From the NCBI GenBank assembly GCA_963575745.1, contig CAUYUJ010020595.1:66577-130576 (forward strand): a stretch of DNA of 64,000 bases. The letters run 5' to 3'. This DNA is from Prorocentrum cordatum (taxonomy: Eukaryota > Sar > Dinophyceae > Prorocentrales > Prorocentraceae). The notes under the pieces are model-generated. The model saw only the letters and a program-made list of their open reading frames with translations, made no database searches and was not told the DNA's origin. Positions within the stretch are counted from its first letter, which is position 1, and each line of letters starts with the position of its first letter. Both the position numbers and the translations under genes were made by a program. Below are positions 1-11,221 of the stretch, one piece after another.

Positions 1-1478
1 GCATTCCCTAGGGATTCCCATGGATCTGATCCAGATCCTTAGCATTCCCTAAGCATTCCTAAGGATCAAAGCCAGATCCCTAGCATTACAGCGGGGATTC
101 CTAAGGATCTGAGCCAGATCGCTAGCATTCCAAAGGGAATCCAATCGATCTGAGACAGATCCCGAGCATTCCGAAGGAATGCTTAGGGATCTGAACCAGG
201 TCCTAGGAATTCCTAGGGATCTGAACCAGATCCTAACCTTCCCGATGGGATCCTATGTATCTGAACCAGATCCCTAGCATTCCTTGGGGTTCCCTATGGA
301 TCTGAGCCAGATTCTAGCAGCCACTAGCATTCCTTGTGGACTCCTAGGGATCTGAGACAGATCCTCAGGATTCCGAAAGAATTCGCATGGATCTGAGCCA
401 GATCCCTAGCATTCCTAAGGGATTCCTATGGATCTGAGCCAGATCCCTAGCATTCCCTAAGCATTCCTATGGATATGAGCCAGATCCCTAGCATCCCCTA
501 GGGATTCCTATGGATCTGTGCCAGGCCCTAGCAGTCCGAAAGAATGTCTACGGATCTGAGCCAAGTTCCTAGCATTCCGCAGGGATTTCTAAAGATCTGA
601 GCCTAATCGCTTGGATTCCGAAAAATCCTTAGGGATCTGAGCAAGATCCTAGCCCCTGGGGCTTCCTAGGGATATGAGCCAGATCCCTAGCTTTTCCAAA
701 GGGTTCTTGGGGATCTGAGCCAGACCCTAGCATTCGGAAAGGATGCCTAGGGATCTGAGCCGGATCCTAGGAATTCCTATGGATCTGACCCAGATCACTA
801 GAAATCCCTCGGGATTCCTGGGGATCTGAGCCAAATCCTAGCATTCCTTAGGGATTCCTGGGGATCTGGGTCAGATCCCTAGCATTCCATGGGATTCTTA
901 CGGATACGAACCAGATCCTAGCGTCCCCTCCTAAATTCCTATGGATCTGAGATAGACCCTTAGGATTCTGTAAGAGTTCCTATGGCTCTGAGCCAGACCC
1001 CTAGCATTCCCTAGGCATTCCTAGGGATCTGAGCCAGATCCCTAGCATCCCCTAGGCATTCCTAGGAATCTGAGCCAGATCCGTAGCATTCCCTAGGTAT
1101 CCCTATGGATCGGAGCCGAATTCCTAGCATTACTCAGGGATTCCAATGGATCTGAGCCAGTAGGAATTCCCATGGATCTGAACCAGATCCCTAGCATTCC
1201 CTAGGCATTCCTAAAGATCAAACCAAATCCCTATTACCATTACAGTGAAGATTTCTAAGGATCTGAGCCAGACCCCTAGGATTCCCAAGGGATTCCAATG
1301 GATCCCAGCCAGATGCCTAGCATTCCGAAGGAATGCCCAGGGATCTGAACCAGGTCCGGAGCGAGTAAGAAATCCTACGGATCTGAGCCAGATCCCTAGC
1401 ATTCCCTAGGCATTCCTAGGGATCTGAACCAGATTCCTAGCATTCTCTAGAGATTCCAAGAGATCCGAGTCAAATCTC
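1..1478 (+). repeat. 41-bp satellite array, unit I left block
   Basis: Head-to-tail degenerate monomers. Consecutive monomer starts at 389, 430, 471 and 512 are exactly 41 bp apart. The consensus contains two dyads: GGATCTGAGCCAGATCC, a perfect 6-bp stem with a 5-nt GAGCC spacer, and the 10-bp palindrome TCCCTAGGGA. Their centres are 20.5 bp apart, half of one monomer. Variant monomers (GATCAAAGCC near 63 and again near 1,214; TCCGAAAGAAT types) recur in the same order elsewhere, which defines a higher-order structure. Because 41 is not a multiple of three, open frames in this block rotate through all frames and are not genes. The block runs off the left edge of the window. Confidence 0.95.
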
Positions 1479-2048
1479 TTAGAATACTAGCCAGCCGCTC
1501 AGCCGTTCCTTGGGGCTCGATCTTTGTGGACATTGGCAGGCGGTGGCTACGGATGCGTTCGGGCCATGGGGGGCCAAACATGTCCATATCCATTGTCTCC
1601 ATCGGGGGCCGCCGCCGCCGCCGCTGGCCCCTCCGGCAGGCCGCCGCGGACCCTGGGCGCGCGCCGCGCGGGCGTCAAGCAGCAGCCCCTTGGGTGCGCG
1701 CGCGCGCGTGCGGCCCTTGCTGCCCGAGTCCCTGCCCGGCCCTCGGCGGTCGCGCGCTCGCCCCGGCTGGTCGCTCGGTTTGTGCAGTGCTTTGCATGCG
1801 CTCCAGGATGCGGAAATGCCGCGCGCGCGCGCCGTGCCCATGCGCCGTGCCATGCCGTGCTTGTGCTCCAGGATGCGGAAGATATGCGTCGTGCCGTTTG
1901 CCGTGCCGCGACGGTCCCGGGTGCCGTGCCCGCGCGCCGTGCTTGTGTGCCGCGATCGTGTGCCGAGCCGTGCCGTGCCCCCCGTGCGGCGCCATGCCGC
2001 GCTTGTGCGCCGTGCCGTGGTTTGCTTTGTTTCTGGAAAGCGACGAAT

Positions 2049-2082
<34 letters not shown>

Positions 2083-2585
2083 CGACTTGGTCGTCGAGGG
2101 GCAGGCGGAGGACGAGGAGGAGGAGGAGGAGGCGAGGGGCAGGCGGATGATGAATACGTAGATGAGGAGGAAGACGAAGAGGTGGACGAGGTGGGGGAGG
2201 AGCAGATGAAGCGGAAAATGACAAAGTGCACCGACCCCGATGCTTTCCATTCAGCCGAGGCCGATGGCAACCCGGAGGCCGCGGCCAGTTCCGTTGCAGG
2301 TCATCGTCGGTCTTCGTCGATGTCATCGTCGGTCGTCGGTCCTCGCCGCTGCTTTCATCGTCGTGGATGTCGTCGCCGCTGCCGTCGACGCCGTCGCGCC
2401 GCCGCCGTTGCCGCCGCCGTCGTCGTTGTCGCCGTCGCCGCCACCGTCGGAGGAGGCGGAGGTGGAAGAGGGGGAGGAGGATTGAGGAGGAGGGGGAGGG
2501 CAGGATACAGCCATGGCTTTTTCGGGTCTCCCAGGGGCGATGGGGGCGCAGACAAACATTGCATCGCATGCCTTTCGCTGGGCTT

Positions 2586-2621
2586 GAGACCCCAACGTTT
2601 TGCGGAAAACCTCGGGGTCTC
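2586..2621. other. Conserved hairpin, copy A1
   Basis: Inverted repeat with 16-nt arms and a 4-nt loop. The left arm is close to GAGACCCCAAGGTTTT and the right arm reads AAAACCTCGGGGTCTC. This copy has two arm mismatches. The same structure recurs at 3,500-3,535, 15,706-15,741 and 16,617-16,652, always about 70 bp downstream of GGCTTTTTCGGGTCTCCC. Function is unknown. It could be a terminator-like or processing hairpin, or a transposon remnant. Confidence 0.75.
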
Positions 2622-2763
2622 AAACTTACGGGTGAACGATAATTTTCCGACGAAAATAATGCCCGTGGGAGCTTTAAATTGCCGCCTGATGGGCCGTCGT
2701 CCCATTGTCGTCCTCGTCGTCGTCGGTCGTCGTCGTCTGGCGTCCGCCATGAGGCGGCGAGTA

Positions 2764-2816
<53 letters not shown>

Positions 2817-3499
2817 GCTCGTCGTCGTGTTCGTCGTCGTCGCCCTCGTCTTCGTCGTCGTTGCCCCCGCTTCCGTCATCGCGTTCGTCGCCGTCCTCGC
2901 CGCTCGCCATGAGGGGCCCCTCCTTCACGAGGCGGCGCTGGTCCTGGTGGACGCCCTGGCAGCGAGGCAGCCTCCGGTACGAGGGCGGACGCTGGCAGCG
3001 AGGGGGCCCCCCCCGCGGCCGCGGGCAGTCCTGATGGGCGCTTGCCGCGAGGCAGCCCCCGCTACGAAGGTGAAGGCCGCCGTCATCGAACCCGTCGTCG
3101 TGGTCGTAGCGTACGTTGCCGTACTCGTCGTCGCCATCGTAATCCCCGTCGTCATCGTCTTTCTCATCGTCGTCGTCGTCCTCGACCTCGCCCTCGTCGT
3201 CGTCTCCCGTAGTCGCCGTCGCCGTCGCACTCGTCGTCGTAGTCGCCGTCGCCGTCGTCGTAGTCATCATCGTCGTCGTCTTCGTCGCCCTCGTCGTCGT
3301 CTTCCGTAGTCGCCGTCGCCGTCGCACGCGTCGTCGCAGTCGCCGTCGTCGTCGTCGTCGCACTCGTCACTCTACTCGCCTTAGGGGGAGGAGGATTGAG
3401 AAGGAGGGGGAGGGCAGGATACAGCTTTGGCTTTTTCGGGTCTCCCAGGGGCGATGGGGGCGCAGACAAACATTGCATCGCATGCCTTTCGCTGGGCTT

Positions 3500-3535
3500 G
3501 AGACCCCAAGGTTTTGCAGAAAACCTCGGGGTCTC
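3500..3535. other. Conserved hairpin, copy A2
   Basis: This is one of the two best copies. The arms are GAGACCCCAAGGTTTT and AAAACCTCGGGGTCTC around loop GCAG, giving 15 of 16 pairs with one A-C mismatch. The position in the second 0.91-kb unit matches that of the hairpin at 2,586. Confidence 0.8.
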
Positions 3536-4119
3536 AAACATAAGGGGGAACGATAATTTTCCCGCGAAAATAATGCCCGTGGTAGCCTTAAATTGCAGCC
3601 TGATGGGGCCGTCGTCCCATTGTCGCCCTCGTCGTCGTCGGTCGTCGTCGTCTGGCGTCCGCCATGAGGCAGCGAGTCGTCGTCGCCGCCGTCGTCGTCG
3701 TCGTCGTGTTCGTCGTCGCCCTCGTCCTCGTCGTCGTCGTCGCCCCCGCTTCCGTCATCGTGTTCGTCGCCGTCCTCGCCGCTCGCCATGAGGGGCCCCT
3801 CCTTCACGAGGCGGCGCTGGTCCTGGTGGACGCCCTGGCAGCGAGGCAGCCTCCGGTACGGGGGTGGGCGCTGGCAGCGAGGGGGCCCCCCCCGAGGCCG
3901 CGGGCAGTCCTGATGGGCGCTTGCCGCGAGGCAGCTCCCGCTACGAAGGTGTAGGCCGCCGTCGTCGAACTCGTCGTCGTGGTCGTAGTCTACGTTGCCG
4001 TACTCGTCGTCGTCATCGCAATCCCACGTTCTACTCGTCCACCGCGTCCACTCGTCTACTCATTGGGCCGGTGAAGTCGTCGCCCTACTCGTCGTCGTAG
4101 AGGCGAGAACCCGCATGGC

Positions 4120-4615
4120 TGGGCCCGCGGCTCCTTCTACAACGCCCGGTACTCGGGAGGGAGCAAACCAGGAGAACCGCGCGAAATCCAGCACATCAAG
4201 ACGTTGGCTGCCGATGTGTTCCAGGCGCTGACAGCCACAACCTGGGGAGCAGTGATCCTTTAACCCTTGCGGGACCCATATGCTTCGACGGTCCCCCGCG
4301 GGGCGTCGTCGAAGCGATGGTTTCCTCGTGGGGCCCGGGAACATAGCTCTCCCGCTCGAGTCTGGTTCGGAGGGGTACTGCTGCGAGAGCTTCTCGGTCA
4401 AGTCCTACAACTTCTCCAAGGTCTTGGATCCTCTACCCTCGATCCACCCCCAGCTGGATCCCTGCCTTGGCGAACCCATCACGGAAACAATGGCTCCGCT
4501 TTTGTTATGCACGCGGCGGCGGGGCGAGGTGGAGGAGGCGGAGGAGGAAGAGGGGGAGGAGGAGCGAGGAGGAGGAGGAGGAGGAGGAGTTGGAGGGCAG
4601 GATATCTTGGATTGA
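4120..4615 (+). pseudogene. Protein-like segment of unknown family, copy A (frameshifted)
   Basis: Unlike the surrounding triplet repeats, this stretch has ordinary amino-acid composition. One frame reads FYNARYSGG followed by IQHIKTLAADVFQAL. A second frame (4,280-4,615) contains YCCESFSVKSYNFSKVLDPL and then runs into a GAG-encoded Glu/Gly tail. Block B carries the same text at 17,220-17,729. Copy A has one base fewer near 4,230 (GCTGACAGCC against GCTGACCAGCC in B), which truncates the first frame. Differences between copies are mostly amino-acid changing, so there is no sign of constraint. No family was recognised. It may be a captured, decayed exon. Confidence 0.3.
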
Positions 4616-4928
4616 GGGGACAGGAGACAGGCTTGACAGCTTTGGCCGTTTAGGGTCTCTCAGGTGGAAGGGGGCGCAGAAGCATTGAATCGCCGCCGCC
4701 GTCTTCGTCGTCGCCATCGTCGCCGCCGCGCCGCCTCCGCTGACGCCGCCGTCGTCGTCGTCGTCGTCGTCGTCGAGTCTCACCCTGCAGGTCACTGAGT
4801 GGGAGCCCGCGGGCGGCGGGCCGCCACCGCCAGCGGGGGGCGGGCCGCCGCCGCCAGCGGGGGGCGGGCCACCGCGCCCGCCGCGGGCTGCTGCGCCGGA
4901 GCGCCATGCTCGTGAGCCAGAGCGCGAA

Positions 4929-5600
4929 ATGATCGAAGCCGACAGCGACGGCGCGGAGGACCCCTCAACCTCGCCATCGAACCAATCGAGCTCGTGGCAG
5001 CCGCCGCCGACGCGCCGGGCGGCGAAGCGCGCGGGGCCCCAAGCGGCCTCGGGGCCCCTGAAGGTGGCGCGGCGTTAGGGGCTGCGCGCAGCGAAGGCTA
5101 TGCATAGCGAGGGGTGTGTTCCAAGTGTAGAGCGACAACTGAGCATGGTCCTCTTCTTTCCCGCATCCTTTGCGCACTGTGATCGTGTACAGTGTTGTCC
5201 GCTCCCCACCCTCCGCCTGCCCTCTGCGCCGTCGCTTCTTGGTTGGTGGGCACCACCTTTTTCAGGGCGAGTGAGGAGGAGGGGGAGTTGGAGAGAGGAG
5301 TGGAGTGGAGGTGATCGAACCCGACAGCGACGGCGCGGAGGACCTCTCAACCTCGCCATCGAACCAATCGAGCTCCGCACGCGAAGCGCGCGGCGCCCCA
5401 AGCGGCCCCGGGGCCCCGCAAGGTGGCGCGGCGCTAGGGCTGTGCGTAGCGAAGGCTATGCGTAGCGGAGTGGTGTGTTCTAAGTGTAGAGCGACAACTG
5501 AGCATGGTCCTCATTTTTCCCGCATCCTTTGCGCACTGTGGTCGGGTACAGTGTTGTCCGCTTCCCGCCCTCCGCCTGCCCTCTGCGCCGTCGCTTCCAC
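4929..5600 (+). repeat. 384-bp tandem duplication, copy A
   Basis: Sequence beginning GATCGAAGCCGACAGCGAC at 4,929 recurs from 5,313 as GATCGAACCCGACAGCGAC. Both are followed by a CTCAACCTCGCCATCGAACC motif and then AGTGTAGAGCGACAACTGAG and GCACTGTGATCG-type text. Block B has the same duplication at 18,059 and 18,442, so it predates the 12-kb duplication. One frame reads DSDGAED then STSPSNQSSS. It is open for 128 codons in B (18,058-18,444) but stopped in A by TGG to TAG near 5,077. Confidence 0.8.
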
Positions 5601-5935
5601 AAGCTTTCCCAGGGCGAACGAGGAGAGGAGGAGGAGGGGGAGGAGGAGGAGGAGGAGGAGGAGGAGGAAGGAGGAGGAGGAGGAGGTGGGGAGAGGAGCG
5701 GAGTGGAGGAGCAGCTGTGGAGAGGGGGGAGGTGGGAAGAGGAGCGGGGAGGGTGAGGAGGAGGGGACGACGACGACGAAGACGACGACGAGGAGAACAG
5801 GAGCCGTCGGAAGCCGACGCGTGGGACGCCCGAGTTTGCCACAGAGCTTTTGCCGGCTAGCACACCGCGAGCGGGGTCTGGAGCCTCCGTGAGTGGGTGC
5901 GCGGTTGCGGAGGCGGAGAAACATTGGTGCGCGGT

Positions 5936-5990
5936 TGCTGCGGCTGGTCACTGCGCCGCGCTGACCACGGCGCAGTGATCAGCCACAGCA
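5936..5990. other. 23-bp-arm hairpin, copy A
   Basis: The left arm is 5,936-5,958 and the right arm 5,968-5,990, with a 9-nt loop CGCTGACCA. Arm cores are TCACTGCGCCG and CGGCGCAGTGA, with two mismatches over 23 positions. The counterpart in block B (19,041-19,095) has only one mismatch and the same loop. Role unknown. Confidence 0.85.
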
Positions 5991-6057
5991 CGCTGTCCCT
6001 CCTCCTCCTCCTGCTTTTGCTGCCGCTCCTTCTCCTCCTCGTCCGAGCCCGAGCGTC

Positions 6058-6453
6058 GTGAACCATAGACTCTGCATGCCTGAGCGTCGCGACCTAGTTG
6101 ACGATATTTGCATGCCTGAGCGTCGGGGGCCAGAGATTTTGAGCCCTACCAATCACAGCCCCGTTTGGACCAACGGCCTCATACCATTTACGGCAAGAGT
6201 ACGCGTTGTTCGCGTTGCTCTGGTTCGTTTCGTTCTGGACGGGCGCTTTGACCCTTCCACGGGCTGCACACGGCGTGCCATTTACGTTGACACGCACACA
6301 GGAAGCGCATCCGACGTTCGGCGTCGCCCGAAGCAGCCCGTCGGACCCGGCGCATTCCACCCTCGTACCGAATCCGCTCCGATTGACGTTCTTCGCACAT
6401 GTATGTCGGAAGTGCCAATTGGCGTTGCTCACCCATGTCCGTTCAGCCACTGA
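6058..6453 (+). other. 131-codon open frame shared by blocks A and B
   Basis: An ATG-initiated frame encodes 131 residues starting MNHRLCMPERRDLVDD and containing PSTGCTRRAIYVDTHTGS. Block B holds an equal-length frame at 19,166-19,561 with no indels. About half or more of the DNA differences change the protein, so there is little sign of purifying selection. The minus strand is also open for 118 codons. No domain, signal peptide or membrane segment is visible. It could be a young, non-functional open frame in GC-rich DNA. Confidence 0.25.
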
Positions 6454-6870
6454 TGTTGCTCACCCATGTTGTGCACTGACGTTGCTCACCCATTGATGTT
6501 GCTCACACATGGCGTAGTTCACCCATTGGCGTTGCTGACACATGCCCGCTCATATTGACGCTGCTCACGCACGTTGTGCATTCCGAGGCTTATCATAAAT
6601 ATTACGGTTTCCCGATCCCCCCCTCCCTCAGGCGGGGTCACCCTGGAGGGGTGGGAGGGACGCGAAGCCTTAAACTATATTACGGTTGTCGGGCACCCTC
6701 CTCGCTCAGGCGGGCCCCCCCTGGAGGGGTGGGAGGGGCACGAAACCTTGTAAATAGCATGGCTTTCCGATAGTTTCCTCGCTCAGGCGGGCCCCCCCTG
6801 GAGGGGCGGGAGGGGCGCGAAACCTTGTGACTGATATAATTGTCGGATACCCTCCTCGGTCAAGCTGGGG
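6420..6870 (+). repeat. Minisatellite and ~82-bp tandem repeat at right end of block A
   Basis: From 6,420 to 6,590, short units built on GTTGCTCACCCATG repeat irregularly. From about 6,600 to 6,870, three and a half ~82-bp units share the core GGAGGGGTGGGAGG and the motif CTCGCTCAGGCGGG. The same organisation is seen at 19,530-19,960 in block B, with unit-internal changes. Tiny frames here read GGVGGARNL-type text on + and PPTPPG-type text on -, which is repeat translation. Confidence 0.75.
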
Positions 6871-6924
6871 ATGCATGCGAGTGCGCGCATGCCAGCGCAT
6901 GAGAGAGGGGGGAAAAACACAACA

Positions 6925-9900
6925 ACATTCCCTAGCATTCCCTAGGCATTCCCTAGCATTCCCTAGGCATTGAGAGAGTGTATGAGATCCCTAGCATTCC
7001 CTAGGCATTCCTATGGATCTGAGCCAGATCCCTAGCATTCCCTAGGGATTCCAACGGAGTTGAGCCAGATCCGTAGCATTACCTAGGCATTCCTATGGAT
7101 CTGAGCCAAATTCCTAGCTTTCCCTAGGGATTCCAATGGATCCGATTCCCATGGATCTGAACCAGATCCTTAGCATTCCCTAGGCATTCCTAAGGATCAA
7201 AGCCAGATCCCTAGCATTACAGCGGGGATTCCTAAGGATCTGAGCCAGATCCCTAGCATTCCCCAAGGATTCCAATGGATCTGAGCCAGATCCCTAGCAT
7301 TCCGAAGGAACGCCTAGGGATCTGAGCCAGATCCGAGGAATCCCTAGGGATCTGAACCAGATCTTAGCCTTCCCGATGGGATCCTATGGATCTGAACCAG
7401 ATCCTTAGCATTCCCTATGGATCCCTATGGATCTGAGCCAGATTCTAGCAGCTACTAGCATTCCCTGTGGACCCCTAGGGATCTGAGCCAGACCCTTACG
7501 ATTCCGAAAGAATTCCCAAGGATCCGAGCCGGATCCCGAGCATTCCATAGGGATCCCTAGGGATATGAGCAAGATCCTTAAATTTCCTTAGGGATTCCTA
7601 TGGATACGAACCAGATCCCTAGCATCCCCTAGGGCTTCCAGTGGATCCGAGCCAGACCCTAGCAGTCCGAAAGATTGTCTATGGATCTGGGCCAGGTTCC
7701 TAGCCTTCCATACGGATTTCTGAAGATCTGACCCAAACTCTTGGGCTTCCGAAAAATCCCTAGGGATCTGAGCAAGATCCTAGCCCCTGCGGGGTCCTAG
7801 AGATCTGAGCCAGATCGTTAGCATTCCCAAAGGGTTCTTGGGGATCTGAGCCAGACCATAGCGTTCCGAAAGGATGCCTAGGGATCTGAGCCAGATCCTA
7901 GGAATTCCTAAGGATCTGACCCAGGCCCCTAGGAATACATCGGGACTCCTGGGTACTGAGCCAGATCCTAGCATCCCCTAGGGATTCCTAAGTCAGGATC
8001 TGAGCCAGATCCCTAGCATGTATTTGGGATTTTTTTGGATATTAACCAGATCCTAACATTCCCTTTTGGATTCCTATGGATCTGAGCTAGACTCTTAGGA
8101 TTATGTAAGAGTTCATACGGATCTGATCCAGATCCTTAGCAGTCCCTAGGCACTCCCAGGGATCTGAGCCAGATCCCTAGTATTCCCTAGGGGTTCCAAG
8201 GAAACTGAGCCAGATCCTTAGCATTCCCTAGGCATTCCTCTGGATCTGAGCCAGATCCCTAGCATCCCCTAGGGATTCTAATGGATCTGAGCCAGATCCT
8301 AGCAGTCCGAAAGAATGTCTATGTATATGAACCAAGTTCCTAGCGTTCCGCACGGATTCCTAAAGATCTGGCCCAAACCCTCGGGATTCCGAAGCAAACC
8401 CTCCGGAATCTGAGCCAGATCCTAGCCCTTGGGGGTTCCTAGGGATCTGAGTCAGATCCCTAGAATTCCCGAAGGGTTCTTGGGGATCCGAGCCAGACCC
8501 TAGCATTCCGAAAGGATGCTTGGAGATCTGAGCCAGCTCCTAGGCATTCCTAAGGTATCCGACCCCGATCCATAGAAATCCATCGAGGTTCCTAAGGTTC
8601 TGAGCCAGATGCCTACATTCCCGAGGAATTCCTACGGATCTGACCCAGATCCTTAGAATTCCTTAGGAATGCTTATGGATATGAACCAGATCCTAGCATT
8701 CCCGATGGGATCCTATGGATTTGAGCTAGACCCTTACGGTTCTGTAAGAGTTCCTACAAATCTGAGCCAGATCCCTAGCACTCCCTAGGCGCTCCTAGGG
8801 ATCTGGGCCAGATCCCTAGCAATCCCTAGGGATCCCAACGAAATTGAGCCAGATCCCTAGCATTCCCTAGGCATTCCGATGGATCTGAGTCGAGACCCTA
8901 GCATCCCCTAGGGATTCCAATGGATCTGAGACAGTAAGAATTCCTACTGATTTCAACCAGATCCCTAGCATTCCCTAGGCATTCCTAAGGATCAAAGCCA
9001 CATCCCTAGCATTACAGCGGGGATTCCTAAGGATCTGAGCCAGATCCCTAGCGTTCCCCAGGGATTCCAATGGATCTGCGCCAGATCGCTAGCATTCCGA
9101 AGGAATGCCTAGGGATCTGAACCAGGTCCTAGGAATTCTTGGGGATCTGAACCAGGTCCTAGCCTTCCCGACGGGATCCTATGGATCTGAAACAGATCCC
9201 TAGCATTCCGTAGGGATTCCTAAGGATCAACCCAGATTCTAGCAACTACTAGCATTCCCGGTCGACTCCTAGGGATCTGAGCCACATCCTTAGGAGTCCG
9301 AAAGAATTCCCATGGATCTGAGCCAGATCCCTAGCATTCCCCAGGGATTCCTGTGGATCTGAGCCAGATCCTAAAAATGCCTTACGGGTTCCTATGGTTA
9401 TGAATCAGATCCCTAGCATCCCCTAGTGCTTCCAACGGATCTGAGCCAGATCCTAGCAGTCCGAAAGACTGCCTATGGATCTGAACAAAGTTCCTAGCAT
9501 TCCGTACGGATCTGAACCGGATCTGAGCCAAATCCTTGGGATTCTGAAAAAAAATCTTTAGGGATCTGAGCAAGATCCTAGCCCCTGGAGGTTCTTCGGG
9601 ATCTGACCCAGATCCTTCGCATTCCCAAACGGTTCTTGGGGATCTGAGCCAGACCCTAGCGTTCCGAAAGGATGCCTAGGGATCTGAGCCAGATCCTAGG
9701 AATTCCTAAGGATCTGACCCAGATCATTAGGAAGCCATCGAACTTCCTAAGGATATAAGCCAGATCCTAGCATCCCCTATGGATTCCTATGGGATCTGAG
9801 CCAGACCCTTAGCATTCCCTAGGGATTCTTATGGATACGAAACAGATCTTAACATTCCCTTTGAATTCCTATGGATCTGAGATAGACCCTTGGGATTATG

Positions 9901-11174
9901 TAAGAGTTCCTATGGATCTGAGCCAGATCCCTAGCATCCCCTAGGCATTCCTAGGGATCTGAGCCAGATCCCTAGCATTCCCTTTGGATTCCTATGGATC
10001 TGAGCCAGATCCCTAGCACTCCCCAGGCATCCCTATGGATCTGAGCCAGATCCCTAGCATTCCCTAGGGATTCCAATGGATCTGAGCCAGTAAGAATTCC
10101 CACGGATCTGAACCAGATCCTTAGCATTCCCTAGGCATTCCTACGAATCAAAGCCAGATCCCTCGCATTACAGCCGGGATCACTAAGGATCTGAGCCAGA
10201 TTCCTAGCATCCCCCAAGGATTCCAATGGACTTGAGGCAGACCCCTAGCATTCCGAAGGAATGCCTAGGGATCTGAACCAGGTCCTAGGAATTCCTAGGG
10301 ATCTGAACCAGATCCTAGCCTTCCCGATGGGGTCCTACGGATCTGAACCAGATCCCTAGCATGCCCCAGGGATTCCTACAGATCTGAGCCAGGTTCTAGC
10401 AGCTATTAGCATTCCCTGTTGACTCCTAGGTATCTGAGCCAGATCCTTAGGAATCCGAAAGAATTCCAACGGATCTGAGCCAGATCCCTAGCATTCCCTA
10501 GGGATTCCTAAGGATCTGAGCCAGATCCCAAAAATCCGTTCGGGATTCTTATGGATCTGACCCATATCCATAGCATCCCCTAGGGATTCCAATGGAGCTG
10601 AACCAGATCCCTAGCATTCCCTAGGCATTCCAAAGGATCAAAGCCAGATCCCTGGCATTACAGCGACGATTCCTAAGGATCTGAGCCAGATCCCTAGCAT
10701 TCCCCAAGGATTCCAGTGGATCTGAGCCAGAGCCCTAGCATGCCGAAGGAATGCCTAGGGATCTGAGCCAGGTCCTAGGGATTCCTAGGGATCTGAACCA
10801 GATCCGAGCCTTCCCGACGGGATCCTATGGATCTGAACCAGATCCTTAGCACTCCCTAGGGATTCCTAGGGATCTGAGCCAGATTCTAGCAGCTACTAGC
10901 ATTCCCTGTGGACTCCGAGGGATCTGAGACAGATCCTTAGGAATCCGAAAGAATTCCCACGGATCTGAGCCAGATCCCTAGCATTCCCTAGGGATTCCTA
11001 TGGACCGGAGCCAGATCTTTAAAATGCCCGAAGAATTCCGATGGTTATGAGCCAGATCCTTGGCACCCCCTAGGGCTTCCAACGGATCGAGCCAGATCCT
11101 AGCAGTCCGAAAGACTGTCTATGGATCTGAGACAAGTTCCTCTGAGCCAAATCGCTTGGGTTCCGAGAGAAAGA

Positions 11175-11221
<47 letters not shown>

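Larger units (their letters stand above)
2460..4110 (+). repeat. ~0.91-kb tandem duplication rich in (GTC)n, copy A
   Basis: The sequence GGCTTTTTCGGGTCTCCC occurs at 2,515 and 3,429, an offset of 914 bp. Downstream sequence realigns, including the hairpin, the CGATAATTTTCC motif and the CGTCCGCCATGAGGC motif. Each unit ends in long imperfect GTC runs (2,760-2,880, 3,090-3,370, 3,630-3,780, 3,960-4,100). The runs are open in several frames on both strands as poly-Val, poly-Arg, poly-Ser or poly-Asp. I regard those frames as microsatellite artefacts. Confidence 0.85.
1479..6924. repeat. 5.4-kb composite repeat block, copy A
   Basis: Non-satellite block bounded on both sides by the 41-bp array and paralogous to 14,572-20,030. 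In order it holds: a GC-rich lead (1,490-2,040) with a repeated CTCCAGGATGCGGAA motif; GAC and GAG microsatellites (2,041-2,150); a 914-bp tandem duplication with a hairpin in each copy (about 2,460-4,110); a 4,120-4,470 segment with decayed protein-like frames; a GAG tract; a 384-bp tandem duplication (4,929 and 5,313); GAG and GAC tracts (5,620-5,800); a strong hairpin (5,936-5,990); a 131-codon frame (6,058-6,453); a short minisatellite; and an ~82-bp tandem repeat reaching the satellite. No known protein domain was recognised. Confidence 0.85.

Noticed and set aside
1510-3309. Open frame of 599 codons on the + strand in block A (similar long frames in block B, 15,284-16,459)
   Set aside because: It is mostly poly-Arg and poly-Val from CG-rich and GTC repeats. 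Other frames on both strands are open over the same bases, and the repeat-length differences between blocks A and B would shift any frame.
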